From NCBI GenBank assembly GCA_033297205.1, contig MU859134.1, positions 1-64,000 of the forward strand: a stretch of 64,000 nucleotides of DNA, in the 5' to 3' direction. The position numbers were made by a program, and so were the translations under genes. The stretch comes from Pseudoneurospora amorphoporcata (Eukaryota; Ascomycota; Sordariomycetes; Sordariales; Sordariaceae). Under the pieces are notes generated by a model, which saw only the letters and a list, made by a program, of their open reading frames with translations, searched no databases and was not told the DNA's origin. Shown here piece after piece: positions 32,700-43,857 of this stretch. The first letter of the stretch is position 1; each line of letters begins with the position of its first letter.

Positions 32700-35600
32700 T
32701 AGAGGGAATCTTCCTCTCGTGTTTTACGATCGACTTAGAGTTAGTATATATTCTATACAACTCCTAATACCCTATATTATAGCCTTATATAAAGGCATCT
32801 TATCTTTTACTATATTAATTCCTCTTTATAAGCGCGAAAGCTCGTTACTTTCTATAATAATATTACTGTTATTAATAGTACAGATGGAAATTTCGTTGAT
32901 TGGTACAGTTTTACTGAGGCTACTATTGCTAACTTTGTCGAGAACTTTGTATAGGCAGTCTAGAGCAATACCTGCCCTACTAAACTTCTACCGAAATTTG
33001 GAGTAGAAGGGAAACTTGGATTTGGTTAGTATTAGTGTAAATTTTCCCTTCAGGCAACGAGCACAAGGATTCCTAGAAAAGAGTTGGCACTTCGTGCGTT
33101 AGTTCACTTGCTAAGAATTTTTGTATTATAAATAGGTATATATTATATATATAATCCAAGCAATCCTTACTACTATATTTCTTCTTGCCTATGCGTTTCT
33201 AGGCTGGAGGAGAAGATTTAGGAAAGGCTCGACTGATAATATTAACCTCTGCCCGTATGAAACGCTAGCATACGTCTATGCGCTGGGCTAGTGCCTTAAT
33301 GCGTTTTGGGTTTCATCCTTCTATTCCACTGCTACCGTTGTAATTACCGCTAGACTATGTTAATTTTAATGAGGATAGCCCGTACGCGGGCCTACTTTAA
33401 CAATTTGCTATACGCTTCTCTATTACCGTCCTTCTTTATCTTATACCCTACTTGCCCTTATATCGCTTCAACAATTAGACCGGCGTAGTTATACTAATGT
33501 GCATATCTAGTCTCTTCCTTCTTATTTTAATGTACAATTTGAGCTTAATACCTTCGGTTATTAAAAATCTATAGAATAAAATATTAGGCTACGAAAATGA
33601 GTGCTTGAGGTTTAGTTCTAAGGGTAACCCTTGGCCTATGTACTTGTAAAGGTTATAGGTATCGATTCCTATTTGGTGTTTTGTATCCCGTACAATAGAG
33701 CGCTGTTAACTGTGGTGAAAAGAAACCAATTTAAGATAGGATTTAGGATATATACGCTACCAGTATTAATAGGCTTGTAGTTTAAGATAATTCGCTTTAT
33801 GGAGCTTGCTACTTAAACTTTGATTATTATTTTAATGTGGGTTAATATAATAGCCTTTATCGATATTAGGGCAGTTATAAGCCGCGTTGCGAGAAAATCC
33901 TATTCCGAAAATAAATAAGGATTCGGTTAGACTATTACCGTAATGGGATGGCTACCAATAGTTGTTCAATTTGGTAGAGCATAGCGATATAAGTGTTCCT
34001 ATAGTCCCCGCGTCCTTTGTTTTATTAATTTTAATTTAGATAATAATAAGCTATTATATTTAATACGCTTTAATTGTCTCGCAGCTATATTTAGAACCTA
34101 TATGGCATCCGACATTGGCTTCGGCGATTTTTAAAAAAAGACTCCTCTTCATTCTCGCTATTATAAGCCTTTTTAACGGCGGCTTTCTAATTATAGGGAA
34201 CTACTTTAATAAAGTAAATTCTATTTAGATTATGTAGTATAGTATTTTAGTCGGCGGCTCGTTGGTTTTTCTTTTTTTCTTTTAAATAGTATAGATTTGC
34301 TTCCTCGGAAAAGAGAAAATTGTAATTTTTATCGGAATCGAAATATTCCTCCGGGACAGCATTAGCTTAGTACGAGGGTTCTCGGTCGGGAAGGTTATAA
34401 GCCCGGCTTAATGACTACTAACCTTCCCGACCGAGAACCTTCGTTATTGTTATCGTTATAATTATCCTTATATTAGACTACTATAGATCCGAGCAACCCT
34501 TTGACCAACATTATATTTAAAATGTTAGACTCTAGTAGGAATTGTGTTGTAGCTAGCGAATTTGCTGTGTACTTTATTTACTTCTAAGAGGATAATAATA
34601 ACTTCCTAATTAGGGCACTTCGGAATTTTATACTCACCTACAACACTACAACGATCAACAGCTTTACTAATGGCAATCTTCTTAATTAGTACCGCTATAC
34701 TATTTCAAATATTGTTAAAGGGTTCAATAATCTTATTTTTACTAATTTAATTTTCTGCTTCTGAATATATAGAGTAGTTCTATAAATACTTACGCTTTGA
34801 AGGAAACGTAGATTTAGTAGGCATTAGCGTGAGTTCTCGTCCCCAATTAAAGTTGACCCTAGGGTTATATAAATCCTAGGGTTAAATATTTCTAGGTCTA
34901 TTCAACTTACATCCTTCAAGCAATTTTAGCTTCGGTATTAGTTATGGTCTATATATTCCAGGACTTGAAGATCGCATTTAGAAAGAGGCAAAGAGTCTTA
35001 GAACTCGACTTAAACCCGCCTACCTCTATTACGTCCGTTTATTAGCAATCCTTAGACTCATTATTGAAGTTTGTATAAATATTCTTTCGTTTACTTTAGC
35101 GGCGTAATTAATATTGTAGGATTTGTTTTTAATTAAATAGCCTAGGATAGCGACGGTCTAATATATACGACTTTTATATTAGGCGCTATAATAGGGTTTT
35201 GTACCACGGCGATCATAAGTATTACTATATGCCGCTCGCAGCTTTCCTTTTCCGAGTATTAATACCTTGGCTATTGCGTTCTATTCGCACTCGTCAACCC
35301 GGCATTTCTTTTAGACCGCGGAAATTTTCTAAATCCTTTATTCGACCACTTTATAGAGGACTATACTATTAAGGATACTACTAGCCTATTTGTAGCGTAC
35401 TCAGTTTAAGAAATCTTATATATATAAATAATTTAATAGTTTGCAGTATACAAGCGACGTAGGGCTAAGCTCAATCCGAAAATTAAAGAATATATGTTTA
35501 ATATAAAACGACAGTTCTCAATATTCTTTAGGACAATTAGTACAGTCTTGAACTTAGCCACAATAGGACTCTTCTTATATTATTTTATTCGTATACGAAT

Positions 35601-35745
35601 ATAAGTTAATACGCTTGAAGGAAGCTCCGAGATTAGCGAATAGGGCTCCGGGCAAATTACTACCATCCTAGCGTAGGTACTAATACTAATTGAGCTTCTC
35701 TGGGTTTGGAATTTAAAAGACAAAGGTAAGAGATAATATTCTAAC
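32700..35745 (+). pseudogene. Decayed multi-span fungal membrane protein gene(s)
   Basis: The segment at 33,010 reads GNLDLVSISVNF and the one at 34,802 reads GNVDLVGISVSS, both in hydrophobic context. Near 35,440-35,740 the plus strand reads KIKEYMFNIKRQFSIFFRTIS, NLATIGLFLYYFIRIRI, then SGQITTILA and LIELLWVW. The GN.D..GI.V motif and the final FGQI.A...W.P..VE ending recur in uncharacterised multi-span membrane proteins of Pezizomycotina, so I assign it there from memory of the family. Stops are frequent. The two GN.DLV motifs may mean two related genes in tandem or repeats within one. Confidence 0.5.
34373..34443. repeat. 25-bp GC-rich inverted repeat (hairpin)
   Basis: Arms 34,373-34,397 and 34,419-34,443 are complementary at 24 of 25 positions, with a 21-bp spacer. 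Each contains GGTTCTCGGTCGGGAAGG or its complement. It is conspicuous for being GC-rich and perfectly paired inside mutated sequence. Confidence 0.8.
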
Positions 35746-35749
35746 CCTC

Positions 35750-37000
35750 TATCCTCCTATTATTCTTTCCGGGTAATCACTAACAGAAACCCATATCTTT
35801 AGCCATCGACTCCATTATATTATTCACAACCTGTTTATTATATACTACGTATATACTAGACGCCCTAAATTATCTCTTCCGTATTACATTCTGTTTTCCC
35901 GGAAAACGATACTAAACTAGAAGTAAAACGTGGAGAGTATCGAGCTAACGTCGGAGACCGAAGCAGAGAATGTAACTAGCGAGGTTATAACGGAATATCG
36001 TCGGCTTCCGAATTTAGCATCCCTAAACAACAAACTAGCGTACAGTGAAGATGAAAAGGAAAGTAGGAAGGGAGGAAAGGGGGTAAGAACTTAAAAGTTT
36101 TTACACTATAGGGTATACAAATTCGATAATATAAGACAAAGCAACAAAAAAATCACCCGTTTTAGGGCACTCTTGTTTATACTTCTTTCTACTAATCCTA
36201 GGCCACTTAGAAAAAAAAAAAGAAACTACCTCTATATATACTTAGTTAGCGAGAGGTTATTCTTCTAGTTACTTAGCCACGAGACACCGAGGGCGAAATC
36301 CTCCCTCGACACTCACATATTTTATACCCTTCTCAATAGTTTAACCGACTAAGAACTATAATAATAAAAAATTTAAGAGTATATTAATTTATATTATTAA
36401 ATTATATTCCTATCTATTCCTTTATTCTTCAACAAATATTACAAAATATAGACTAAGTTAGCTTAGATAATGCTTGCCTCCTATAATTATAGCGGGTTAA
36501 TAAGATGTAATAGACTATTATAAGCGCTTACTACCAACGCACTTACTTTACTTCTAGGACACTAGTAATTATTTCACTCAAAATTATTTATAAGAGTATA
36601 TAAATATAGTTTACAGCTTATAAAAGTAATAATACGCATTTTTAAATTAGAAAATTTAGAGAAAGTACTTAAAAGGGCTTAAAACGTAGGAGTAACGGAA
36701 GCGAATTTTCGTCTTATTTAGTGGGGGCAATCTACCCAATATCGCTACTATAGAAGGCGTACGCTGGAACTCATTATAAGAATACGCTAACGTAACTCGT
36801 CACTAGCATTACTAACGAGAAATATTAACCTTAAATATAATACCGATTTAATGTAATTTACACTTCGTATATTTTTACTCGATTTTCAATGTTATAAACT
36901 CATCCATCCCTAATAATATCTATATTTAAAAAACTATTATTTCTTATAAACGATTATTATACAACACTATTAAAAACATTACCCTAAATTACCCACTACC
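35750..37000. other. AT-rich spacer, no gene
   Basis: Very AT-rich sequence without a protein-like frame. It separates the plus-strand membrane-protein remnant from the minus-strand esterase remnant, so the two are convergent. Confidence 0.5.
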
Positions 37001-37045
37001 CACTTACTCCGCCTCCAGTAACCCCGTTAAACCCTCCGCTAACCC

Positions 37046-38470
37046 TTATATCTTCCTACCTAATATATTATCCAAACTATCTAACCTAACTAATAACGTT
37101 TCATTCTTATTACCTATTTTAACTCTCCTTAGCTTTATCCTCCTCGGCGGCTTCTTCGCTTTGACCTTAGTATTCGCCGTAGCAGCAGTCTCCGCAATTG
37201 TGGCCTCGGTCGCCATGTTACTACCCGCTTCTTCTTCGTCTACGCCTTCGCCCTCGACGAGATAGAGATGGTGGTCTATATTTCCGTCTACGAGGCCTTC
37301 CAAACTACCAGCTGCTAAGGCTTTCGCCTCGTTTTTTAATACCGCTCTTCCTCTTATTCGAGCCTTGCCTATTTTTAGCGGTCGATCCTCCTCCTCGCCG
37401 ATACTACTTTCTGACCCTCGGCGTTAATAATAATGTCGACCCGTTCGTTCTTCCGTATTGTACTCTTCGACGCTTTTAAACCCTATACCCTTTCTATATA
37501 TTACTTTAGTACCTTTACCGGTTAACCTTATCTCGCCCCCTTCTTCGGGTTTTATTCCTATACCTATAGTCGTTATTTTCCTCTTAATCTTCTCCTCCTT
37601 TCTCTCCCTCCGTTTAACCTCCGCAAATACATCCCCCATCTACCCTACAATCTTCCTAAATAATCCCTATACCAGAGAATAAACCCTAAGGAATTATAAA
37701 AACCTATAATTAATCCCCGGCACTAGATTCACCTCAGCCGCCTACTTTTCGTCCTATTTTCCCTTTATCTTTCTAAGCGCTTTATTAACGTCCTCTTCTC
37801 TATATTACGTTTTCTAACCGTCCGAAGTAACTATAGCTACTTTTATTCGCTTTAACCGGCCGGCGAAGATAACTATATCGTCGACGAGGGGGTCGCGCTC
37901 GCCCGTAAGGAAATAAGTTTTGGGAAATTTGGCGAGTAAGATATTGGGCGTTAGGATGGGGTAGAGAAGGTAGTTAGACGAAAAGTCGGGTCAGTTGTAA
38001 GGCCCGACGTAGAGGATAATTATTGCGCGTATTATTTTAGGGGTAAGTACGCAGTCAGCGAAGTAGGAAATTATAGAAGATATAGCGAAGTAAGTACGGA
38101 GGGGTTAGGGGTAGTAATTGTATGAGGCGGTGGGGGTAGTAGTAATAGTAGAGGATTTAGCCTTATACTTTTTAATAGTTTTAAATTTTTTGGATTTCGA
38201 AGTAAAGGCCGAGGTTATATCGTCGTAGGACCAAGTTGAGGGACTAGAGTGGGCGTATTCAGGTACTAAACGAGTTACTAATGATAGTTCTTTTTCCTTA
38301 ACTGGGCTTGGCTCAGGGTTAGAGCCAGATAAAGGACCGTCGTCTTCGTTATTAGAAGGGGTAAGAGTGCCGACTAAATCGTTATATTACAATATTTTAC
38401 AGCGGACGATTCCCTTATTAGTACCTCGCATCCGTCGGTCCTTAATTAAAGTTATCTACTTATCCGACAT
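37046..38470 (-). pseudogene. Decayed hormone-sensitive-lipase-like esterase gene
   Basis: The minus strand keeps the C-terminal half of an alpha/beta-hydrolase of the hormone-sensitive lipase type. It reads DKxITLIKDRRMRGTN (near 38,450), a Ser/Pro-rich linker, FADCVLTPKIIRA, ILYVGPYN, then LLAKFPKTYFLTGERDPLVD with DDIVIFAGRL (37,865-37,950), which holds the acid residue region, and VPGINYRFL where the catalytic histidine of a PGISHGF motif is expected (His reads Tyr). Open pieces lie at 37,424-37,639 and 37,046-37,303. The nucleophile-elbow region upstream is not recognisable. Stops are TAG or TAA. Confidence 0.68.
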
Positions 38471-39455
38471 CTAGCTGCCGATATTCATATTTAGTATAAG
38501 ATAAAATAGAATTAAATTATCAGGAACTTTAAGGTCAACGACCTTTCCTTAGAAACGGCGAATAGGCGACGAACCGCTCTCAATAACCGGTTATTACCTG
38601 TTCCCACTAGTACAGCTATCGTACTCGACTTGTTAATTAGAACTACTCTTATCGGCTAGCAAGCGTTTGTATCGACAATAGCGTTCGCGATAGGGAAGAT
38701 CCTAATAGTGGGCGGAGGATAAAATATCCGAAAACTCTATACGAAGTAATAATAGTTAAAAGTGTAAGAGCGCAAAGGAACCTAAAAGAAAAACTTCTTA
38801 GAATCGGTAGATATTAAACTACAAAAGTAATCCGGAAAGGCTCCAAAACACTTGAAGAAGTGAGGCTCTAGCAAAGTGAGGAGTATATTAGCTAATGTAC
38901 AACTAATACCTATTTATCCCCCTATGTGACTAAATTTGAAGAGATATATACTTTAGGTACGGCCTAGTGTCCATTTATCCCTATTAAAGGTATTCTAATA
39001 CAAATCGCTAATAAAGTTGTTAAGTTGTCTATACTCGTAAGCATTAAGGAACTTTCAACTCAAATAGCCTAATAGAGCCTAAAGGATACATCTTCGCACA
39101 ACTATAAACGTCTACCTTAGTTTTAACGGCGCTAGACAAGTAAAACGAAAGGTTCCTATTAGATAGTAATAGGTATTATTTAATAGCTATTACGAACGTT
39201 AAGAGAAATAACACGAGCCAACCAAGCCACTAGGATATAATAACCACGTAAAGGCTAGGCAATATAACCATAACAAGGATACAAGCTCATAGAGGCGAGC
39301 TAGGCTAATAGAAGCGAGCCAAGCTCATAGAGGTGAGCCAGGCTCATATGAGGCCCTTCTAATGTTCATTAAAGCCAACCACACCTCCAAATTAGAAGTA
39401 GTGTACTAAGTATATAGAGTAGGTGTCAGGTAAATAGCAAGGGTAAGTACCTTAT
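38471..39455. other. RIP-like DNA before the boundary
   Basis: The left part probably held the N-terminal part of the esterase gene but is not readable. A 19-bp tandem repeat lies at about 39,294-39,360. No gene is visible. Confidence 0.5.
39294..39360. repeat. 19-bp tandem repeat, about 3.5 units
   Basis: Units resemble GCTCATAGAGGCGAGCCAG and are separated by exactly 19 bp, with C/T and G/A differences between them. Confidence 0.7.
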
Positions 39456-39859
39456 CTCGTACCTAACAAATTTATCCGCACCGCGCACAGGCCACCCCAG
39501 ACTTTAATGAGCCAGAACTTGGGCATCTTTCAACCAAAAGACTTTGTTTTTATTGCTTGAATGAGCTGTTAGATATCCCTTTAATTCTATACACTCCCGG
39601 AGTATTTGGAGGATCTAGTCTATCCACAAATTAATAGAAATTGGTAGAGGAAAGCTAGGCCGCCTTAAGCCAAAAAAGGATTAATTTGTAGATAGATTAA
39701 ATCCCCTAAATACTCTGGGAGTGTATAGAATTAAAGGGATATCTAATAGCTCATTCAAGCAATAAAAACAAAGTCTTTTAGTTGAAAGATGCCTAAGTTC
39801 TAGCTCATTAAAGTCTGGGGTGGCCTGTGCGCGGTGCGGATAAATTTGTCAGGCACGAG
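39456..39859. mobile_element. 404-bp foldback element at the block boundary
   Basis: Two 180-bp arms (39,456-39,635 and 39,680-39,859) are inverted copies of one another around a 44-bp spacer. Arms begin CTCGTACCTAACAAATTT and, read from the right, CTCGTGCCTGACAAATTT. Nearly all arm differences are C/T or G/A transitions. It has no coding capacity. It is a foldback or long-TIR MITE, or a palindromic duplication. It lies exactly where mutated DNA gives way to normal gene-bearing DNA. Confidence 0.8.
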
Positions 39860-40016
39860 CTTGTGTAGTGTATGCCTAGCCCACTTACCTGGGCTTGGCG
39901 TAAGTGGAACGGTGCACTCGACGGCGAAGGCAATGGAAAAACGGTTCTGGAAACGGGGGCGTTTTCAGCTGAGTCATCCAAACCCCTGTCGAAAACGGCT
40001 CCCATAGATAACCTTC

Positions 40017-40083
40017 CCCTCACTGGCTTATCTATGGGAGAGCGGACGGGATCCCGAGTTTTCCAGTGGGTATGGTCGTATGT
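40017..40083 (-). pseudogene. 5S rRNA pseudogene, first 67 nt
   Basis: The minus strand from 40,083 reads ACATACGACCATACCCACTG and continues identically to the intact genes at 56,249 and 61,662 as far as GTGAGGG. After 67 nt it diverges completely. The next bases are an inverted copy of the CTCCCATAGATAA block from within the same 5S fragment, so a small hairpin follows. It lacks the 3' half and cannot give a functional 5S RNA. Confidence 0.85.
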
Positions 40084-40156
40084 ATCTATTTGAGGTGTTT
40101 TCTGTACCTATAATCCCGACCAAGACGGGGTTCGAATGGATACCGGACGGTACTCC

Positions 40157-41445
40157 TCAAACAAGAAAAATATCCTGCCTCTCCCCCTCCCTCTCCAACC
40201 TCCCTTCAAGCTCTCCATCCATAATCCCATCACAATAAGCCTCGCCTACAAATGTGAAGTACACTTTATTAGTATCACCAGAAACCCCATTCGCCCCACG
40301 ATTCCCATCACTATTCCCATCTCTATCTCCACCCCCATTCCTTTTCCCATCTCCGTCTCCGGCTCCGGCTCCAACTGCATCTCCAACCGGCCTGAGCACA
40401 TAAGGAATGCTATCCCCACACAACAGAACCACAACATCACCAGGCTGCGCATGCCCGGGCGCCATGCCCAGATACCCCTTCTGGGCAGTGAGAAAGGGGC
40501 GTTTCCTGTCCATGTGCATCATGTTGTGGAGATAGGATCCTTTGGCTCGAAGGTCTTCCCATCGGTCGGACATGAAGTCGATGGTTTCTTGGTCGAGTCC
40601 TCCGGGTGGTGGTGGTGGTGATGGCTTGTTGTCGTTGTCCTTATTCTTGTTGGTGTCGTTTTCACTTTGCTGCTGTTGTCGTCTTTGCTCCAACTCTTCG
40701 TCCTTTTCGAAGCAAAAGTTGCAATGATCAATGAACTCCTTAAAGACCGGGACAACGTCGTCAGCCCTTGCCTTTCCTCTTTTTGGGGGTCCGTTTACGT
40801 AACAGCCGCCGATGGGAAGGCACCAAAAGGCTTGGTTGCGTCTTGACGGGTTGTTGGTGTAAATGATATCGCTGCCGTCGTCGTCGTCGTCGTCGTCATC
40901 ACTCAATTTCTGGTCCATGTTCTTTCCCAAAGAGCGCCGCTTCATATCTTTGATGATGGCAAAATATTGGAGGATATAGCGGTGGTATCCTTCCACACCC
41001 CATTCTTGACGCCATGGCCGGCCCACGGCCTCGATTTCGTCGACCACCAAGCCCCAGAGTCCGAGGATCGATGGGGAGGAGGGAGTGGGGATGAGGTCAA
41101 CGTTGTTTGAAAACTTACCGCAGACTGAGTAGACGTTGTCGAGGAGGTGCGAAACTGACGTAGACAGGTGTCCAGGGAGGACGTGATAGGAAGAGTAGAG
41201 ACATATTCCGGTTTGTATTCCAATCCTTTTTCCGTCGATGTTTTTGCCCGGTCGTAGTCAACGACCCGGATGCTGAGAGTTTTGGTGTTATGGCCCCATG
41301 TGTATGACACAGCGCTGTACCTTGACAAGTCCGTGATGGGCGCAGTGTATAGTTTGCAGCAGAGCTCATCGTTATCGTCAGGAACAGCGCAGAGCTCTAG
41401 AAGGCGAATTATGGGTGTTGGCGTCTGGAAGAGGTACCGAGTCAT
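40157..41445 (-). pseudogene. HET-domain gene with deleted domain core
   Basis: From ATG 41,445 the protein starts MTRYLFQTPTPIIRLLELC and contains YSAVSYTWG, the opening of the HET domain, which in fungi triggers incompatibility cell death. Right after SLDTCLRQFR the frame is lost. The expected LWIDAICINQ core and several hundred residues are missing. In another frame the text resumes at about 41,165 with HLLDNVYSVCGKF and GLWGLVVDEIEAVG, normally found well downstream. It then runs to the stop at 40,157 through RPFLTAQKGYLGMAPGHAQPG, the common C-terminal part. A GTAAGT at 41,114 could splice in-frame to 41,029, but that would still give a protein without the HET core. It also has a D-rich tract and a Gly/Asp/Asn-rich tract. 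Confidence 0.7.
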
Positions 41446-42111
41446 AGCTGAATTGGCGTTCGTTGTTTGGTCATGTTATCTCCCGGATATCAAAGCATGG
41501 ATATATGCAGTGGTGATACCATGGGCAAGTACATCCGATCACACAGCAAAAACGTCAACGGCAGGAGAAATAATCGAGGATAGCGACAAGAGACTGGGAA
41601 CTTTGAAAGTGTTGAGGAATTTGACGGAGTTAGTGTTGACGTTCGAGGGAAGTTGACGGCAAGAGGAAGGAGTTCCGGTCGAGGAGAATGCAGTACATAA
41701 TAAGCGCGCAATTGAGGCATCTTATTCGTTGCCCACCGTCGTAGCAAGATTTAAGCTTGAATTCAGGTGCGAAGAAACATCTGAACAAACGGCTCATCAT
41801 CGTGAGAGGAGTTGTTGGAATAGCTTCATTTGGAAGACGGGAATCGTTAGTCTTTCTTTCTTTTCCCTGTTCGAGGGGACATGAACGAACATTTGAACTT
41901 GGCTGGTGTCTTTATTCCTTTTCCCCCACATCTCATTCCATGTCGGTAGAATCGTCACCGCTCCAAGACCGAGATCCGGCCCTACCCAAAATGCCGCATG
42001 ATATAGACTAGACGCTCCTTACTTTCATCGATATAATAATACAAAAAGTTTAATAGTCCTATATTGCCCGTTAGCTCCTAGCACCACATCACAAATTAGC
42101 CACGAGGGAGC
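41446..42111. other. Intergenic, no feature seen
   Basis: The spacer between the upstream end of the HET pseudogene and the 3' end of the next minus-strand gene is balanced in composition. I see no convincing gene. Confidence 0.5.
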
Positions 42112-43773
42112 TCAGACAGCTTCCCAATCCATAGCATCCACCATAAACTCCCACTGATCCGCATCCTGCGCCGCCCAATCCATCATGGTCGCATCACCAT
42201 CCTCATCATCATCATCCGCCCAGCTCAGCGACTTGGACTGCGCGCCCTTTTCCAGACCGCCCTCCTTGTCCCTGACATGCCACTCGGCAATCAAGAACGC
42301 CGCATCAAATCCCTGGAAGATCGTCTCCAGCATCTTGTCCACATCATAACTCTCCAGCGGCGCCGTCAGCTTCCGCCGCTCATCCTCCTCCGCCTCCGAA
42401 TCGGCCGTCTTCCATCGGTTTCGCAGGTCCTTTGCCCGCTGCAGTTGCTTGCGCACCTCTCCCTTGCCTAAAATATCATGCAGCGGGTGAACAGGCGAAT
42501 CGAACGCTTCTAACACATGAGCGTGGTACCGATGCTGAATCTTTCCCCCACCATCAACTGCTGCTTCCCCCGCCGCAGCACGATTAGGTGAACCCTCCTT
42601 AGGACTTCCCCCACGACTGCCTCCCCTACTCCCTCCACTTTGACCCTGCCCACTGAACCGACTCCCCGCCAACCCCTTCCCATTTCCCTTTTCCCGAATC
42701 CCATCTCCACTAACCGTAATCCCAAACACCCCCAACAAGTGAACCAGCGCGCGCTCGATGAGCATGTAGTACTCAAAGAAATCAAGCTTGAACATGATCT
42801 CCCCCTCGTTGAGCACGCCGCCGCTGATGACGGCGTCGCCGCGCTTGGGGTCGCGCCCCTTAAGTGCGAGGGCGTAGCCCGAGGCCAGGAAGGGCAGCTT
42901 CCATTTGAGCCGGCGGACGATCTTGGTGTAGCGGATCAGTTCGTGTTTGGCGGAGGGGCTGACGCGGACGGGGGATTGGGTGACGATGGGGGAGGTGTTG
43001 CTGGTGGTTGCGGCGGTGGTTCTGATTGGGATGGAGGTGGTGGTGATGGGAGGTGGATGATTGGGGGCGACGGCGGCGGTTGGCTTTGGTTGAGCTTGAG
43101 CCTGCGGCTGTAGTTTAGGGGAGACCCGGGCCCTTGGTGGAGAACGAGGCTTGACGGGCGCTGCTGCTGCCGCCGCTGGTGGTGAAGGAGGAGGAGGTGA
43201 TTGCTGCTGAGGCTCGGGGTCTGGCTTTGGGATGTATTTCATGAGTTGCTTTTTGCGTGGTGGCCGGTTCCTCTTGGACTTTGGGCCTGGGCCATCGTGG
43301 AAGGAGTCGCCTTCATGGTGGGAATCTAGACACAGGTCAGCAACTGGTCATCAGGTCATGGTGGAAGTGCGGTTGGAAGGCCATTGATGGAGTGTCATTT
43401 GGCAACTGGCATGAGAGACCCAATGCTTCCACTTGTATAGAGATCCCCGTTGTACTCCTGAGGACATGCATGCTCCATGACTGGAACAGCTTCAACAACC
43501 GACGTCATCGTGCGTTCGTTCCTCGGTCCATGCCAACCATCTATAACTCCATCGATTGTCCACTCATCGGTGTGGTCCTCCGTATCATGAAGGCCCTGAA
43601 TGCCGAGCTTTGATTCCAGGACATGGGGCCAAGGCGGGGTAGGAGGGTGTGAAGATGGCTCGGGTTCAGCTGCTGGGTGACTCACGGTGAGAATGAGACG
43701 GCGGCGGCGATGAGGATGGCGGTGGTTGATGTGCCTTTGGGGCATGTATCGAGTTCATTAACCCTCCTGCCAT
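42112..43773 (-). CDS. Conserved fungal protein of unknown function
   Basis: Exon 1 is 43,686-43,773 (ATG AGG-less start MAGGLMNSIHAPKAHQ) and exon 2 is 42,112-43,325. The 360-bp intron has a GTGAGT donor and CTGTGTCTAG acceptor and joins in frame, giving 433 residues. The N-terminal third is Pro/Ala/Gln-rich and disordered. A hydrophobic folded part follows, with RYTKIVRRLKWKLPFLASGY and FKLDFFEYYMLIERALVHLL. Near the end are HVLEAFDSPVHPLHDIL, SYDVDKMLETIFQGFDAAFL and an acidic tail. An upstream in-frame ATG at 43,857 would add 28 residues. I recognise no named domain; localisation and role are unknown. Confidence 0.75.
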
Positions 43774-43857
43774 TGTGAAAGTGCGGTTGCGTGTAGCTGG
43801 TCGGGTGCGGTCCGGCGACGGAAAGCGAATGCGGCTGGACGATAGCAAAGATGGCAC

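Noticed and set aside
40120..40150. tRNA T-arm-like GGTTCGAATGG
   Set aside because: No acceptor, D-arm or anticodon stem could be placed around it.
42640..43113. 157-codon plus-strand Gly/Asp-rich open frame
   Set aside because: Antisense shadow of the Pro/Ala-rich region of the minus-strand gene.
43395..43745. 116-codon open frame between the exons of the unknown minus-strand gene
   Set aside because: It overlaps the intron and first exon in a different frame; the GTGAGT/TCTAG splice gives a better in-frame model.
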